In this document: one piece after another, positions 1 through 9,153 of the stretch | Layout: the number at the start of each line of letters is the position of its first letter | How positions within the stretch are numbered: the stretch's first letter is position 1 | Assembly: GCF_002217435.1 (NCBI RefSeq) | Contig: NZ_MUHF01000011.1 | Location: 124,001 to 188,000 of the forward strand | Direction: 5' to 3' | Length of the DNA: 64,000 bases | Source: Flavobacterium reichenbachii | GTDB lineage: Bacteria > Bacteroidota > Bacteroidia > Flavobacteriales > Flavobacteriaceae | Program-made: the position numbers and the translations under genes | The notes under the pieces: generated by a model | Database searches by the model: none | Told to the model about the DNA's origin: nothing | Seen by the model: the letters and a program-made list of their open reading frames with translations, nothing else

Positions 1-1640
1 ATCTTAAAGTAGGAAAAAATATCACCAACGGCAGAGGTAAAAAAGAATCTGTTATGAGGTTTTCTCTGCAAATGCCAATTTATATAGAAATGCATAGAGG
101 TAATCTATTACAGTTTATAGCTTCTGCACTGGTTTATCCTTATGGTTTTAGCAATCAGCAAGCTTTTGCCGATACCCAATCTTTGAGCTCAAACGCTCTG
201 GTTCTAAGCAACGGAATTGTATCTAGTTTGTCTGATGAAATTATATTAGTGCAAGTTGATCAAAATGTAATTGACGAACAGCACTTAAAAATAGCTGGTG
301 GTATTGGGTTTTATAAGAGTTCTATTCCTGTCAGCCGTATTTTAAAGATATTTGTTTCTAAGACCGAAATAAAGAAAAAGCTGCTAGATGATGCATCGAT
401 AAGAGATGGCGGGTTTTTGCCGGAAAAACTACTAGCAGTCGGATTCCCAAAAGATATTCAAAGTCAAGTATATACAACAAACAGCATTGATATTGATGAG
501 AAGGATTTTGAATACAAGCTGGATAGATTTGATAAAATCTTAGGTTTAATTGCAGGTGCTCGCAATTATAGTTTTTTAACATCAAATCAGACCAATGTTT
601 TAAAATCAATATCAGATCATACATTGTTTGCCATACAGTCATTAGAATCAGATTTTGCAAGGGATATTATTACAAATGACCGCATATCGGAGTACTATAA
701 ATGGCTGTTTACTAATTCATGTCCTGATGACAGGATTTTATTGAAATGGATTTTCAGTAGAATCCAGCAAAATGATAATTTTACAGATTCAGACACTAAA
801 AATTTTGAGCTTTTATGCTTTAATTCTAAATCTTTCGAAGGAGAGGAGGGACAAATAAAAATTATTTTTTCACTATTATTTGATTCTGTAGAAAGAAAGA
901 AATCATTAAATGAAATACTCAAATTGCAATCTAAACACAGTTCCACTTTGTATGTCTTCGCGTATTTAAGAATTTATGCTTCGAAGCAAAATCCTGAATT
1001 GGCAAGGCTTGAACTGGTACAGAGAGGTAGTTCGAAGTATTCCGAATACGCATTTGCTACTTTAAATTTCTATTTTGGCTATAAACTTCTAAGAAATTCT
1101 GAAGACCGGTTAGCTGTCATACAGAACAAAGCTTTAGGAAACCTTAAAAACTTTCCCAGACCGACCATAAAGCTTGAGCTGACGGCTAAATTTGATTATT
1201 TAATTATTGATATAGTTTTTAAGAGTGTCTTTAATCCTTTATATAGAAAAGAGAATAATTATTCTTTATATCCTAATCTACAAAAAAGCGCAGCTCATCT
1301 AAAATTTAACATTGAAAATTACACTTTTTCGGAAGATAGCGTCTATGATAAACCATATTTTGTATTTCGCAGAACAAATCCGTTAGATGAATTGTTATTA
1401 CAACTAGAGAGACTGCCAAGTGAAATATCGATTTTTTCAGAGTTTGGATTATATTGCTATCGTTTGGGCCTAAAATTAAACACTACCAGTTTTACAGATA
1501 TATTTAATAATACCTCTAGCTTAAGAAGCCTGTTTTCGTATCAAAAAAATAATTTGATAGAAAAAGTTAAAGAAGATCATATAGATATTGAGGAATTAAA
1601 GTCGAGAATTGCTTTGGCTCAAAAACACAAGGAAATATGA
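1..1640 (+). CDS. Unknown large protein, 5' end outside window (first gene of methyltransferase-AlkB operon)
   Basis: The frame is open from the first bases of the window through an ATG at 54 to the stop at 1638-1640, so the true start is probably upstream and the 528 residues from that ATG are a minimum. I do not recognise the family. The N-terminal part is mixed alpha/beta with a hydrophobic segment (LLQFIASALVYPYGF); the rest is rich in Leu, Phe, Tyr and Lys and looks helical. There is no signal peptide or obvious catalytic motif. The stop codon overlaps the next start as ATGA, so the gene is translationally coupled to a methyltransferase, which in turn overlaps an AlkB-like gene. It could be the recognition or scaffold subunit of a three-protein nucleic-acid-modifying system, but that rests only on the neighbours. 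The AT-rich composition matches the cargo genes rather than the ICE backbone. Confidence 0.72.
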   Translation, partial: LKVGKNITNGRGKKESVMRFSLQMPIYIEMHRGNLLQFIASALVYPYGFSNQQAFADTQSLSSNALVLSNGIVSSLSDEIILVQVDQNVIDEQHLKIAGGIGFYKSSIPVSRILKIFVSKTEIKKKLLDDASIRDGGFLPEKLLAVGFPKDIQSQVYTTNSIDIDEKDFEYKLDRFDKILGLIAGARNYSFLTSNQTNVLKSISDHTLFAIQSLESDFARDIITNDRISEYYKWLFTNSCPDDRILLKWIFSRIQQNDNFTDSDTKNFELLCFNSKSFEGEEGQIKIIFSLLFDSVERKKSLNEILKLQSKHSSTLYVFAYLRIYASKQNPELARLELVQRGSSKYSEYAFATLNFYFGYKLLRNSEDRLAVIQNKALGNLKNFPRPTIKLELTAKFDYLIIDIVFKSVFNPLYRKENNYSLYPNLQKSAAHLKFNIENYTFSEDSVYDKPYFVFRRTNPLDELLLQLERLPSEISIFSEFGLYCYRLGLKLNTTSFTDIFNNTSSLRSLFSYQKNNLIEKVKEDHIDIEELKSRIALAQKHKEI

Positions 1641-3052
1641 CCATTGAAAATCTAAATGCTAACTTAATTACCGCCAGTCCTGAAGAAATTATAGGTTATG
1701 TATCTGTAAATGCACAGGAAATAAAGCTTTTATTTAATAATTTAGAATCGGAAAGGCATCACCTTAAAGAATGTATTTTATTAATAACACGTCTCAATAG
1801 GCTTAAAGAAAATGTTGTTGAAACTGAAGAGATCCAGTTTCTTTTTACATGTCTGGCTTTTTATTTTAAAAGCATCAGGAAAACTTCGCTGATAACTACA
1901 TGTATAACACATTTAAAAGATTCCATATTAAAATATAGATTACAGGCCTGGCACAAATATAACACTTACAAGTTCAATGCATCCCATGCCAATCTTTTCC
2001 CGCAGTATCTGGAACTGCTTTCTAGTGCAGCTTCAAACGATGTAGAAGATTACACTGAAGATGTCCTGCTGGATCTTCATTATTATTATATTGAACATAG
2101 CAAAATTGAAAATTTTAAAGTACTATTTGATGATAGAGATTTACTGGTTCAGTATCCCTTACTTCGCGAATACACTATAAATCAGGATAGATTTACTTAT
2201 AGAACAATTAAAAGCGGAGCTGTCGATAAAATCTATACTCCGTCGAAGTTTGCAGAAAACTTATTCGCAGAAAAATTTATAAATTATATAAGGCATCATG
2301 GAAATACAAGATGGCATGAAATTTTGTTAGGATATGACAGCTTTACCGCCAGACGTGATATAATTCAATTCGGCCAGGCCGATTTTGATAAAAGATATAA
2401 AGATCTGCAGCCTGACGAAGTAGTTAAACTATATTGCTATTTCAACATGCGTAAACATTTTTATTCAACACTGCATCTGCTTGAAATTAATCCTTGGATT
2501 AATCATATGATTATGAAAGGGAATACTAAATTTATAGATGTTGGCTGTGGACCAGCCACTTCTGGAATAGCTCTGGTGGATCATTTGCTAGAAGCAGGGA
2601 TGCCTAATAATTCATTTGAATATATTGGAATTGATTATTATGGATCTATGCTGGCAGCGGCATCAGATATTATGGATAACGACGAATTTGATAACAGTAG
2701 GGCCTCATTTTTGAAAAGTATTGATTTAATTGATCTGGAAGATAAAGATAAAACGGAAGCTATCTTTTTAAATACCTGTTATCTTTTTGCAAGTCCGACT
2801 TTGGAAGTAGACAGTTTAGCAGCAGATATTAATACTTATCTTGGAAATTACGGAAGTATACCAAAGTTTCTTCTTTTTCAAAATACTACAGAGCCAAGTA
2901 AAAATATAAAATACAGAGAATTTAAAAAGAAGTTAACCGAACATAAGTTATTATATGCGGATAAGATTGAAGTTAAGTATAATAATCAAAGGCATGGTTT
3001 TTGGCGTCCAACAACTGAGATGGTTTCTTATGAAATTCTAAAATTTAAATGA
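1637..3052 (+). CDS. Class I SAM-dependent methyltransferase with long unknown N-terminal region
   Basis: This 471-residue protein has a Rossmann methyltransferase domain in its C-terminal third. SAM-binding motif I (FIDVGCGPATSG) lies at about residues 299-310 and the acidic end of strand 2 follows in EYIGIDYYGS, near residue 334. The first 280 residues are alpha-helical and match nothing I know. No NPPY-type motif is visible, so an N6-adenine DNA methylase is unlikely; a small molecule, protein or RNA base are all possible substrates. The start codon overlaps the previous stop and the stop overlaps the AlkB-like start (both ATGA), which suggests stoichiometric co-expression. A methyltransferase paired with an AlkB-type oxygenase recalls animal ALKBH8, where the two domains act in turn on the tRNA wobble uridine; that parallel is my inference only. 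Confidence 0.78.
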   Translation: MTIENLNANLITASPEEIIGYVSVNAQEIKLLFNNLESERHHLKECILLITRLNRLKENVVETEEIQFLFTCLAFYFKSIRKTSLITTCITHLKDSILKYRLQAWHKYNTYKFNASHANLFPQYLELLSSAASNDVEDYTEDVLLDLHYYYIEHSKIENFKVLFDDRDLLVQYPLLREYTINQDRFTYRTIKSGAVDKIYTPSKFAENLFAEKFINYIRHHGNTRWHEILLGYDSFTARRDIIQFGQADFDKRYKDLQPDEVVKLYCYFNMRKHFYSTLHLLEINPWINHMIMKGNTKFIDVGCGPATSGIALVDHLLEAGMPNNSFEYIGIDYYGSMLAAASDIMDNDEFDNSRASFLKSIDLIDLEDKDKTEAIFLNTCYLFASPTLEVDSLAADINTYLGNYGSIPKFLLFQNTTEPSKNIKYREFKKKLTEHKLLYADKIEVKYNNQRHGFWRPTTEMVSYEILKFK

Positions 3053-3690
3053 TGATCTACGATTTATTTAATCCCCCGCCAGACAGTATGTTTGGAGAAT
3101 CCGAAAAAGACACTTTTTCAAAAGTTTCCTGTATTGATGGGCTTACTTATGTGCCAAATTTTGTAAATAGTATTGAGGAGAATAAGCTGATTAATATTAT
3201 TAATGATTCGGCATGGCTTACTGACTTAAAACGCCGTGTCCAGCATTACGGCTACAAATATGATTACAAAGCCAAATCAATAGATTATACGATGTATTTA
3301 GGGGAATTACCAGGTTGGGCTCTAGAAATTGCAGAAAGGATTTATCGTAAGAATTTAGTCGGGGTAATTCCTGATCAGCTTATCATAAATGAATATGAAC
3401 CGGGACAGGGAATAGCAAATCATGTGGATTGCGAACCATGTTTTGGAGATACCATAATTTCCCTCAGTCTGGGGTCAGGCTGTATTATGGATTTGATAAA
3501 TGTTAAATCCAGAGAAAAAATAGAGTTTTTTTTAGAGCCGGGAAGTATAATTGTTCTAAGTGGTAAGGCTAGGTATGAATGGACTCATGGAATTGCAGGC
3601 AGAAAATATGACATTCTAAATGGTTTTAAGAAACAGAGAGAGTTAAGAATCTCAATGACATTTCGAAATGTAATCTTAAAACAAGAATAA
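3049..3690 (+). CDS. AlkB-like 2-oxoglutarate/Fe(II) dioxygenase
   Basis: This 213-residue protein has the full AlkB signature. H125 and D127 (in IANHVD) and H180 (in EWTHGI) form the iron triad. R200 and R206 (in ELRISMTFR) bind 2-oxoglutarate and the substrate side, with the same six-residue spacing as R204/R210 of E. coli AlkB. The NEYEPGQGIANH stretch is the usual strand before the HxD. AlkB-family enzymes oxidatively demethylate alkylated nucleic-acid bases or hydroxylate RNA or protein. The ATG overlaps the methyltransferase stop, making this the last gene of a three-gene operon. It could be a DNA or RNA repair enzyme, or it could edit the mark placed by its methyltransferase partner; the sequence does not decide. 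It is a clear AlkB family member, but orthology to housekeeping AlkB is not implied. Confidence 0.88.
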   Translation: MMIYDLFNPPPDSMFGESEKDTFSKVSCIDGLTYVPNFVNSIEENKLINIINDSAWLTDLKRRVQHYGYKYDYKAKSIDYTMYLGELPGWALEIAERIYRKNLVGVIPDQLIINEYEPGQGIANHVDCEPCFGDTIISLSLGSGCIMDLINVKSREKIEFFLEPGSIIVLSGKARYEWTHGIAGRKYDILNGFKKQRELRISMTFRNVILKQE

Positions 3691-3749
3691 TAATGAAAGT
3701 CTTACTGAAAAGATTCAGCAGGCGAGCTGCTTGATCTTAAATCAGCCTA

Positions 3750-4468
3750 TTATTTGTCTACATTGATTTCGGGGGCAATATCTTCTATAGTCACCAGACC
3801 TAACAAGGATTCGTTTTCTCTGCCATTTTGGGTTATAAATAAGACATCAAGGTTTCTTTTTTTCTCTAAGATCTGATCGATGAAGAGACTGTAGGCTTCA
3901 TAAACAGATGTATTTCTAGATATAAATTTATAGTTAGATTTAAATTCAATAAAGGGAATAAGATTTTTTATTTTAGTCTTTTCTGTCATAATAGTGCCTT
4001 CCATTTCTAAATTTGAAGATAGCCAACGGGAAACAGTATTTGTATTTATCAGCTCTATGATACTGCCTGTTGTATTATAGACTGGAAATTGGGAGAATGA
4101 ATTCTGGTTCATTTTCATCAAAATATCATTGATGTAATCATCTTCCAGTGCGCCTAAAACATCAAATTGAAATCTTGGGAGTACTTTTTTGGGATCAGCC
4201 AACTGAGTATAAATGTATTCAATCTTTTCAACAGTTTTTTTATGCGGTCTGCTATTAATTCGCCCTCAATTCTAGGATTGTGAACAATAGCATTTCTAAG
4301 TTCAGCAAGAGATAAAAGTTCTATTTTAAATCGATTTAAATTTTTGTTTCTGCTATTCGATAATTTATATGCAAAAGAGTCTAAAGAGGAGAATTCTCCA
4401 CTGTCTTTAATGAATTTTTCTATTTTACTAAACCAATCTAAAAATTCTTCTGCATTGCTTTTATACAT
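3750..4468 (-). pseudogene. HEPN-like/CBS-pair protein split by a frameshift at an A7 run
   Basis: Two overlapping minus-strand frames make up one protein. The first (4468 down to 4154) begins MYKSNAEEFL and holds a helical domain with R58-NAIV-H63, an Rx4H pattern as in HEPN ribonucleases. The second (to 3750) holds two CBS motifs (SQFPVYN...IIELINTNTVSRWL and FISRNTSVYEAY...LGLVTIEDI). In proteins I remember with this layout, both parts sit in one chain of about 240 residues. The coding strand has seven A at 4241-4235 (ATA AAA AAA CTG). Reading on in the -1 frame from there gives TVEKIEYIYTQLADPKKVLP, which joins the halves smoothly. Three explanations fit: inactivating indel, homopolymer sequencing error, or programmed -1 slippage on A-AAA-AAA. 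CBS pairs usually bind adenosine ligands. The gene converges with the AlkB operon. Confidence 0.62.
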
Positions 4469-4561
4469 AGTTGTCTTTATTTTATTTTAATAATACTGGT
4501 CAAATTGATAATTGATTTGCTGACCTGTAAAATGTTTAATTCAGTTGTCTAAAACACTACA

Positions 4562-5299
4562 TCAGTTAATTACGATTTTCGAATAATCAAAAAACATATG
4601 CGATACTGTAAAAACAGGTCCATTTCCATAATTTCTTGTATGTTTAGAAGAATAGCAGCCAGTAAAGCCAGAGCTTATTTTTGAGTTGCTTAAAAAAGAA
4701 TTGGTAGTTAAAGATAAAGAGGATTCAAGCCTTTTGTTGATTTCTTCGGATGCTTTAAGATAGGTAATGGATGCTTTTTCTATGAAAGCAATCTGCCCTT
4801 CAACTGGTAACCGAAATGTAGTAAAATCTCTGTCTGCAAATTTCTGAATATCTCCGATATATTGTGTATAATCATTTGGAACTTTAATTCTTTTACACTC
4901 AACTGCAAATTTAATTTGATCTTCCGTTTCTTCTCCCCAAATATCGGAAAGACGGTTTTCATGTATTGAAATGTCAATGTAATCATCTTTTAAGGTTCCT
5001 GATTTTACATAGGTGTTTGCTTCTTCTGAATGAAAAGTTATATCGACATTTGGGTTATCTGATATTGAATTTTTATAAAACTCCTTATTTGTTTTTTTTG
5101 CTAAATAATCATTAACAAGCCCATTACGTAAAAAGTCTTCATGTTGTACACTCCCGCGATCAGCATAATTATATTGTCTTCCATCAGATATCATCAGATG
5201 ATAGCAGTGAACTATATAATCCACCACTAAACGGATCCTATATTCCGTCAGTTTGCTTGAGGACTGCTTGAATTTTTTAGCGGAATTAATTAATACCAT
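4562..5299 (-). CDS. Small PD-(D/E)xK nuclease, partner of the adjacent adenine methyltransferase
   Basis: This 245-residue protein has a restriction-endonuclease-like core: D109 in DDYIDI and the E134-C-K136 pair in IKFAVECKRIK, preceded by helices and followed by a strand and helix. This spacing is typical of PD-(D/E)xK nucleases, which cut DNA with Mg ions. Its ATG lies one base after the TGA of the large methyltransferase (TGAGATG), so the two are translationally coupled. That suggests the restriction or accessory subunit of a restriction-modification-like system. I cannot name the family, and the size is small for a stand-alone type II enzyme. The C-terminus (TVSHMFFDYSKIVIN) carries no known motif. 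Confidence 0.68.
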   Translation of the reverse strand: MVLINSAKKFKQSSSKLTEYRIRLVVDYIVHCYHLMISDGRQYNYADRGSVQHEDFLRNGLVNDYLAKKTNKEFYKNSISDNPNVDITFHSEEANTYVKSGTLKDDYIDISIHENRLSDIWGEETEDQIKFAVECKRIKVPNDYTQYIGDIQKFADRDFTTFRLPVEGQIAFIEKASITYLKASEEINKRLESSLSLTTNSFLSNSKISSGFTGCYSSKHTRNYGNGPVFTVSHMFFDYSKIVIN

Positions 5300-5300
5300 C

Positions 5301-8300
5301 TCATAATTCGTTTAAGCGGTCTAATTCCGCAGATTGGATAGCTTCTTTGAATTCTGCAACATCGTACCAGGCCATTGCCCTATGCCAGCATTTAAATTCA
5401 TTTGGCTTTATAATGTAAAAGGAATTTTCTTCAAAACCTTTTATGTCTTTTTGAATATATAAATCCTTTGCTACTTGAGAAATGGATATGCTTTGTGAAA
5501 TTCTTCTGAATACTTGGCTCTCTTGTGAATCGTCAGAATCCTCAATAAAACAAATTTGTTCTTGTGGGAGATGGTCAAGAAAAATAAAATGCATAGCAAC
5601 AAAGTGATTTAAAGAAAATATTTGAATCTGCAGAAAATCATCATTATAGATTTTTTGAAATTCCATAAGAAATATCTTTGCGTATTGTGATAAATGATGT
5701 TTATCATTATTTATCTTTCTAATAAATTTATTCTGCTTGCTTTCCTGAAACTGATAACGGGAAACATCAAGGACATAATCAATAAGGTCAATATCTGAAC
5801 CAGTAATGTTATACAGTTGGTTAACTGCCGAATTAATTTCACTAAAAACTGCCTCATCACGAACTGGGCTACCTATGTTAAACTGTTCATAATGTGTTCT
5901 GTAGGGTTTTAAAAACCTGTCTGCCAGTTCAAGCAGAACAGCTTTTTGATGGTAATCAGGTACTTCATATGGAAATGACAGATATTCTTCCAGTCTTATT
6001 GCGGGCCGTGTAGCGATTCCCCATGAGCAATTTGTCAGATATTGGTAGTAGGTCTGAAGTTTAGAAATTAATAAAGTGTAAATAAACAATAAAGTGTCCG
6101 GGTCCTTTTGCGTAGCTATGCCAAAAACATCATGTTTAAAAACGAAGGGCGTTTGAGTATAAGACGCCACAATATCACTTTCACCTTCAGCCTGAGCTTT
6201 TAAAAGTATCTGATCGCCTAAGAACAGGATTTCGCGTCTTCCGCTTTGTAAATGCACATCATCGGCAGTAAGTTCTTTTCCAGAACTCCGAGGAGTAAAA
6301 TATTGTGACACCTCCTTATTTTCTAGACATTTTTTGCCAATTAGAAAAGGAAATTCCCCAACTTTGGGATTCTCTTTAATTCCTGAACCTTTCAGCAGAA
6401 TAGTCTTATTATCTATAATGCTTTCTAATTGCTTTCCAGTTTTTAATAATTTTTTAAACAAAAGAAAATCCAATGTACTGCCAAATAAGGCGACCTTAAA
6501 CATCCAGTCATTTTCTATAAAGTGTTTTTGAAGAATTGACTTTTGATCGAACTTTTCAATGACAAGCGTTTTATAATATTTTAAAAAAATATTTGATTTT
6601 ACTGAAAGGTGCCTTACTAAGTTCTTTTTATGGCTTTCACCGTCTGAAAGCTTGTAGTAGACTATGCAACACGGACTGTCTTTTTCTTCAAAAATTAACC
6701 TTCTAACAGGAGATAAGTCAAAAAAACATTCTACACAAAACTGGGTGAGGAAATCGGTTTTAAATTTTTTTGTTGTTTTAGATATATTATAAAAAATAGT
6801 GCTTGTGACTATTAATGCCGATACTGTATTTTCAGACATAAAATCTTTTGAGCGAAGTAAGAAGGACTGCGCAATCTCAAATCTACCAATAACTTTATTA
6901 TTATCCTTAAGCCATTTTAAATGGGTTTCTTCCTTTTCACTCTTCCAAGGCGGATTACCTAAAATAAAATCTGGTTTTGCTTTAAGTATAATATCATTGA
7001 AAGAATTGCTAGTGTCAAAAAAATTAGCCTCAAAAAGATTTCTATCTAATAATTTTGGCAATAAATCCTGAAAATCATCTGATGTAATAGATTTTGGTTC
7101 CAAATAATCCAATATTGCTATGTAAATAGAAAATGATGTAACCTTTAAGGCTTGCGGATTTATATCAATACCAAAAAGATTATTTTCGGCAATTTCTTTT
7201 AAACGCTCTTTCGTAACTTTTCCTTTTTCGGCAATTTCCTTATCAACGATTCTTCTAAAGGACTGAACTAAAAATATCCCTGAACCAACTGAAGGATCAA
7301 ATATTTTGCATTCAGACACCTTTCCATCTCTTTCTGAAGATAAAAAAACATCTACTGAGTTTGATAAGATATATTCAACTAAGAAAGATGGAGTATAGAC
7401 AGCTGAATGAAGCTTTCTAGTCTCAGGATCAATTAACGATTCATATATGCCACTTATTACTTCTACGGGAATAATACTGAAATCGAATACCTCAAAGTAG
7501 AATTCTACAGCATAAAACAAGCTTCCCTCCTCAGGTTTTTCACCTCTAAAAATGTGTCCCAATGCTTTAGATTGCTTTTCGGAGAGGATGATATCCGTAT
7601 TTTTGAAAAGAACACCGTTGAATTTGTTATTCAAAAGCAGAAAGAAAGAATTCAGACGCACCGGATTTTCGATGAGTTGGCTGAAGGTTTTTCTTTTTTC
7701 CAAAATTTCATCCTCAGGGATATAATCCTCGTTTAATTTTACATTTCGGTCAATTAAATAGCGGATAAATATTAACCTTAAAATTAAAATATTTGCATCG
7801 TCTTCAGTAAGTCCGTCCTCATTGGCAAGTTCTTCCCTGACTAATTTAATGTTTTCAAATAGTTTTTGATTAACCCTTTTATTTTGAATGCCGTCTTTTA
7901 ATCTTTTGGTCTTGTAATAATTTTCCTGAAGCCACTTCCAAGCACTCCCGCTTTGAAGGTTCCAAAAAGAGAATTGTTCGTTTCTGATCTCTTCTGATAT
8001 ATCTATTCTCTGGAGACTTTCCAGTTGCTTATTATAGGAGAATGCATTATAAATGCCAATGTCTCCATGTTTTATTATGAAAATTAAAGGTGCCTGGTCA
8101 AAAGACCAAACTTGTCTGTGAATTTCCTTTTCACGTTCTAAGCTATAATTGTCGCAAAAATCAAAAAAAAGGATGTACGGCTGGTCATTAAAAACGTAAA
8201 AAGCATCCGGTTGGATTATATCTAACTTTTTAAATGTTTCTTTTGAAATATGTTTTAAAAAAGCATCATTCTTCTGATTATAGAAGAAAACGCTTTCACT

Positions 8301-8357
8301 ATCAAGTAACTGAAGTTGTGAAAGTAGATCTTTTAATGCTTTATTATTCTTTATCAT
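5301..8357 (-). CDS. N6-adenine DNA methyltransferase, Eco57I/type IIG-like
   Basis: This is a 1018-residue protein. SAM motif I (FDPSVGSGIFL) is at about residues 351-361, with LFGIDINPQALKV after it, and the catalytic motif IV (GNPPW) is at about 465-469, together marking a gamma-class adenine-N6 methylase. The roughly 190-residue N-terminal region (FFDFCDNYSL, IIKHGDIGIYNAF) resembles the N-terminal domain of type IIG and BREX-type methylases; I see no clear nuclease triad in it. The region after the methylase core (NCSWGIATRPAIRLEEYLSFPY) has the look of a target-recognition domain. The gene directly precedes and is coupled to the PD-(D/E)xK gene at 4562-5299. Most likely it methylates one strand of an asymmetric site as part of a restriction-modification or related defence system. 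Confidence 0.86.
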   Translation of the reverse strand: MIKNNKALKDLLSQLQLLDSESVFFYNQKNDAFLKHISKETFKKLDIIQPDAFYVFNDQPYILFFDFCDNYSLEREKEIHRQVWSFDQAPLIFIIKHGDIGIYNAFSYNKQLESLQRIDISEEIRNEQFSFWNLQSGSAWKWLQENYYKTKRLKDGIQNKRVNQKLFENIKLVREELANEDGLTEDDANILILRLIFIRYLIDRNVKLNEDYIPEDEILEKRKTFSQLIENPVRLNSFFLLLNNKFNGVLFKNTDIILSEKQSKALGHIFRGEKPEEGSLFYAVEFYFEVFDFSIIPVEVISGIYESLIDPETRKLHSAVYTPSFLVEYILSNSVDVFLSSERDGKVSECKIFDPSVGSGIFLVQSFRRIVDKEIAEKGKVTKERLKEIAENNLFGIDINPQALKVTSFSIYIAILDYLEPKSITSDDFQDLLPKLLDRNLFEANFFDTSNSFNDIILKAKPDFILGNPPWKSEKEETHLKWLKDNNKVIGRFEIAQSFLLRSKDFMSENTVSALIVTSTIFYNISKTTKKFKTDFLTQFCVECFFDLSPVRRLIFEEKDSPCCIVYYKLSDGESHKKNLVRHLSVKSNIFLKYYKTLVIEKFDQKSILQKHFIENDWMFKVALFGSTLDFLLFKKLLKTGKQLESIIDNKTILLKGSGIKENPKVGEFPFLIGKKCLENKEVSQYFTPRSSGKELTADDVHLQSGRREILFLGDQILLKAQAEGESDIVASYTQTPFVFKHDVFGIATQKDPDTLLFIYTLLISKLQTYYQYLTNCSWGIATRPAIRLEEYLSFPYEVPDYHQKAVLLELADRFLKPYRTHYEQFNIGSPVRDEAVFSEINSAVNQLYNITGSDIDLIDYVLDVSRYQFQESKQNKFIRKINNDKHHLSQYAKIFLMEFQKIYNDDFLQIQIFSLNHFVAMHFIFLDHLPQEQICFIEDSDDSQESQVFRRISQSISISQVAKDLYIQKDIKGFEENSFYIIKPNEFKCWHRAMAWYDVAEFKEAIQSAELDRLNEL

Positions 8358-8517
8358 ATCTCAGCAAATTTAGGTTATTAAATAATATTATTTGTAATAT
8401 TGCGGTTAATTATATCAAAAATCAAGGTTCTAGCTTGGTTGTAATTTATTTAAGGTCTAATTAAACTTCCATAGTAATCTGTAAGGATTCTGCTAGTGGA
8501 AATCACCCGCTTAGCTG

Positions 8518-8982
8518 TTAATTTTTCATTTTGTGGCGTGGCACATTAATTTCGTGCTCCTGCGGATAAGGCTGTCTGTGCATGCTGCTGACATCCTGTT
8601 TGATATTGTGCTGTGTGGTATACCTTTTTTCCGAGTCCGAATATCTGGGATCAGGGATAAAAGGCATTTTTTCCATTCTGGAAATGGTGATCGTCGGAAA
8701 ATGATAGTCAATTTCCACGGTTCCCAAAAGCAGGTAGCAGCGCTTCCCTGAAATGTATTCTGGACCAGACTGTCAGGGAAATGCGCCGTATCAAAATACG
8801 CTCCTTCATGGTCAATCCATGGCCGAGCGCACGCCAAATTTTCTGGCTTCATAAGAGCACGAAGCCACAACGCCTCTCTTACCGCCTCCAACGATAAGCA
8901 GTATGCCATTAAGTTTAGAATTAGGGAGTCTTTCGCAGGATACGAAAAACGTGTTCATGTCGATGTGTACAATAGCCCGGCT
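8518..8982 (-). pseudogene. Fused remnant of a Y-family polymerase (DinB/ImuB-like) start and a DnaE C-terminus
   Basis: From the ATG at 8982 the minus strand reads [20 protein letters not shown] and continues to FGVRSAM, the first 56 or so residues of a Y-family polymerase including the catalytic Asp of HIDMNTFF. At about 8816-8822 the homology switches frame and becomes [18 protein letters not shown], then after another frame change near 8745 CYLLLGTVEIDYHFPTITI and MPFIPDPRY, the extreme C-terminus of a bacteroidotal DNA polymerase III alpha (DnaE) subunit. Accessory Y-family polymerase and DnaE genes commonly sit side by side in an SOS mutagenesis operon. The simplest reading is a deletion of well over 3 kb that joined the start of one to the end of the other. 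No functional polymerase remains. Confidence 0.83.
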
Positions 8983-9094
8983 CATAATCTTAATCATTTT
9001 ATACCCATCAAAATTAGCACAGACAGCGACAATTTTTAAAAACATAATGTTCTAAATAATAACAAAAATAAAAAAGCCTTATTTTTCGGGGCAT

Positions 9095-9122
9095 AAAAAA
9101 GCACCCAAATCGGTGCTTTTTT
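9095..9122. terminator. Rho-independent terminator, bidirectional
   Basis: An 11-bp perfect stem (9095-9105 with 9112-9122) with a CAAATC loop has an A-run on one side and a T-run on the other. It lies downstream of the minus-strand DUF6965-like remnant and upstream of the polymerase remnant. Confidence 0.8.
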
Positions 9123-9153
9123 GCTTTATTAAGAATTTACGGAAGGATCAGAA

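Noticed and set aside
6334..6531. Plus-strand frames inside the large methyltransferase (also at 6799, 7554 and 8234)
   Set aside because: Antisense shadows of a gene with clear methylase motifs.
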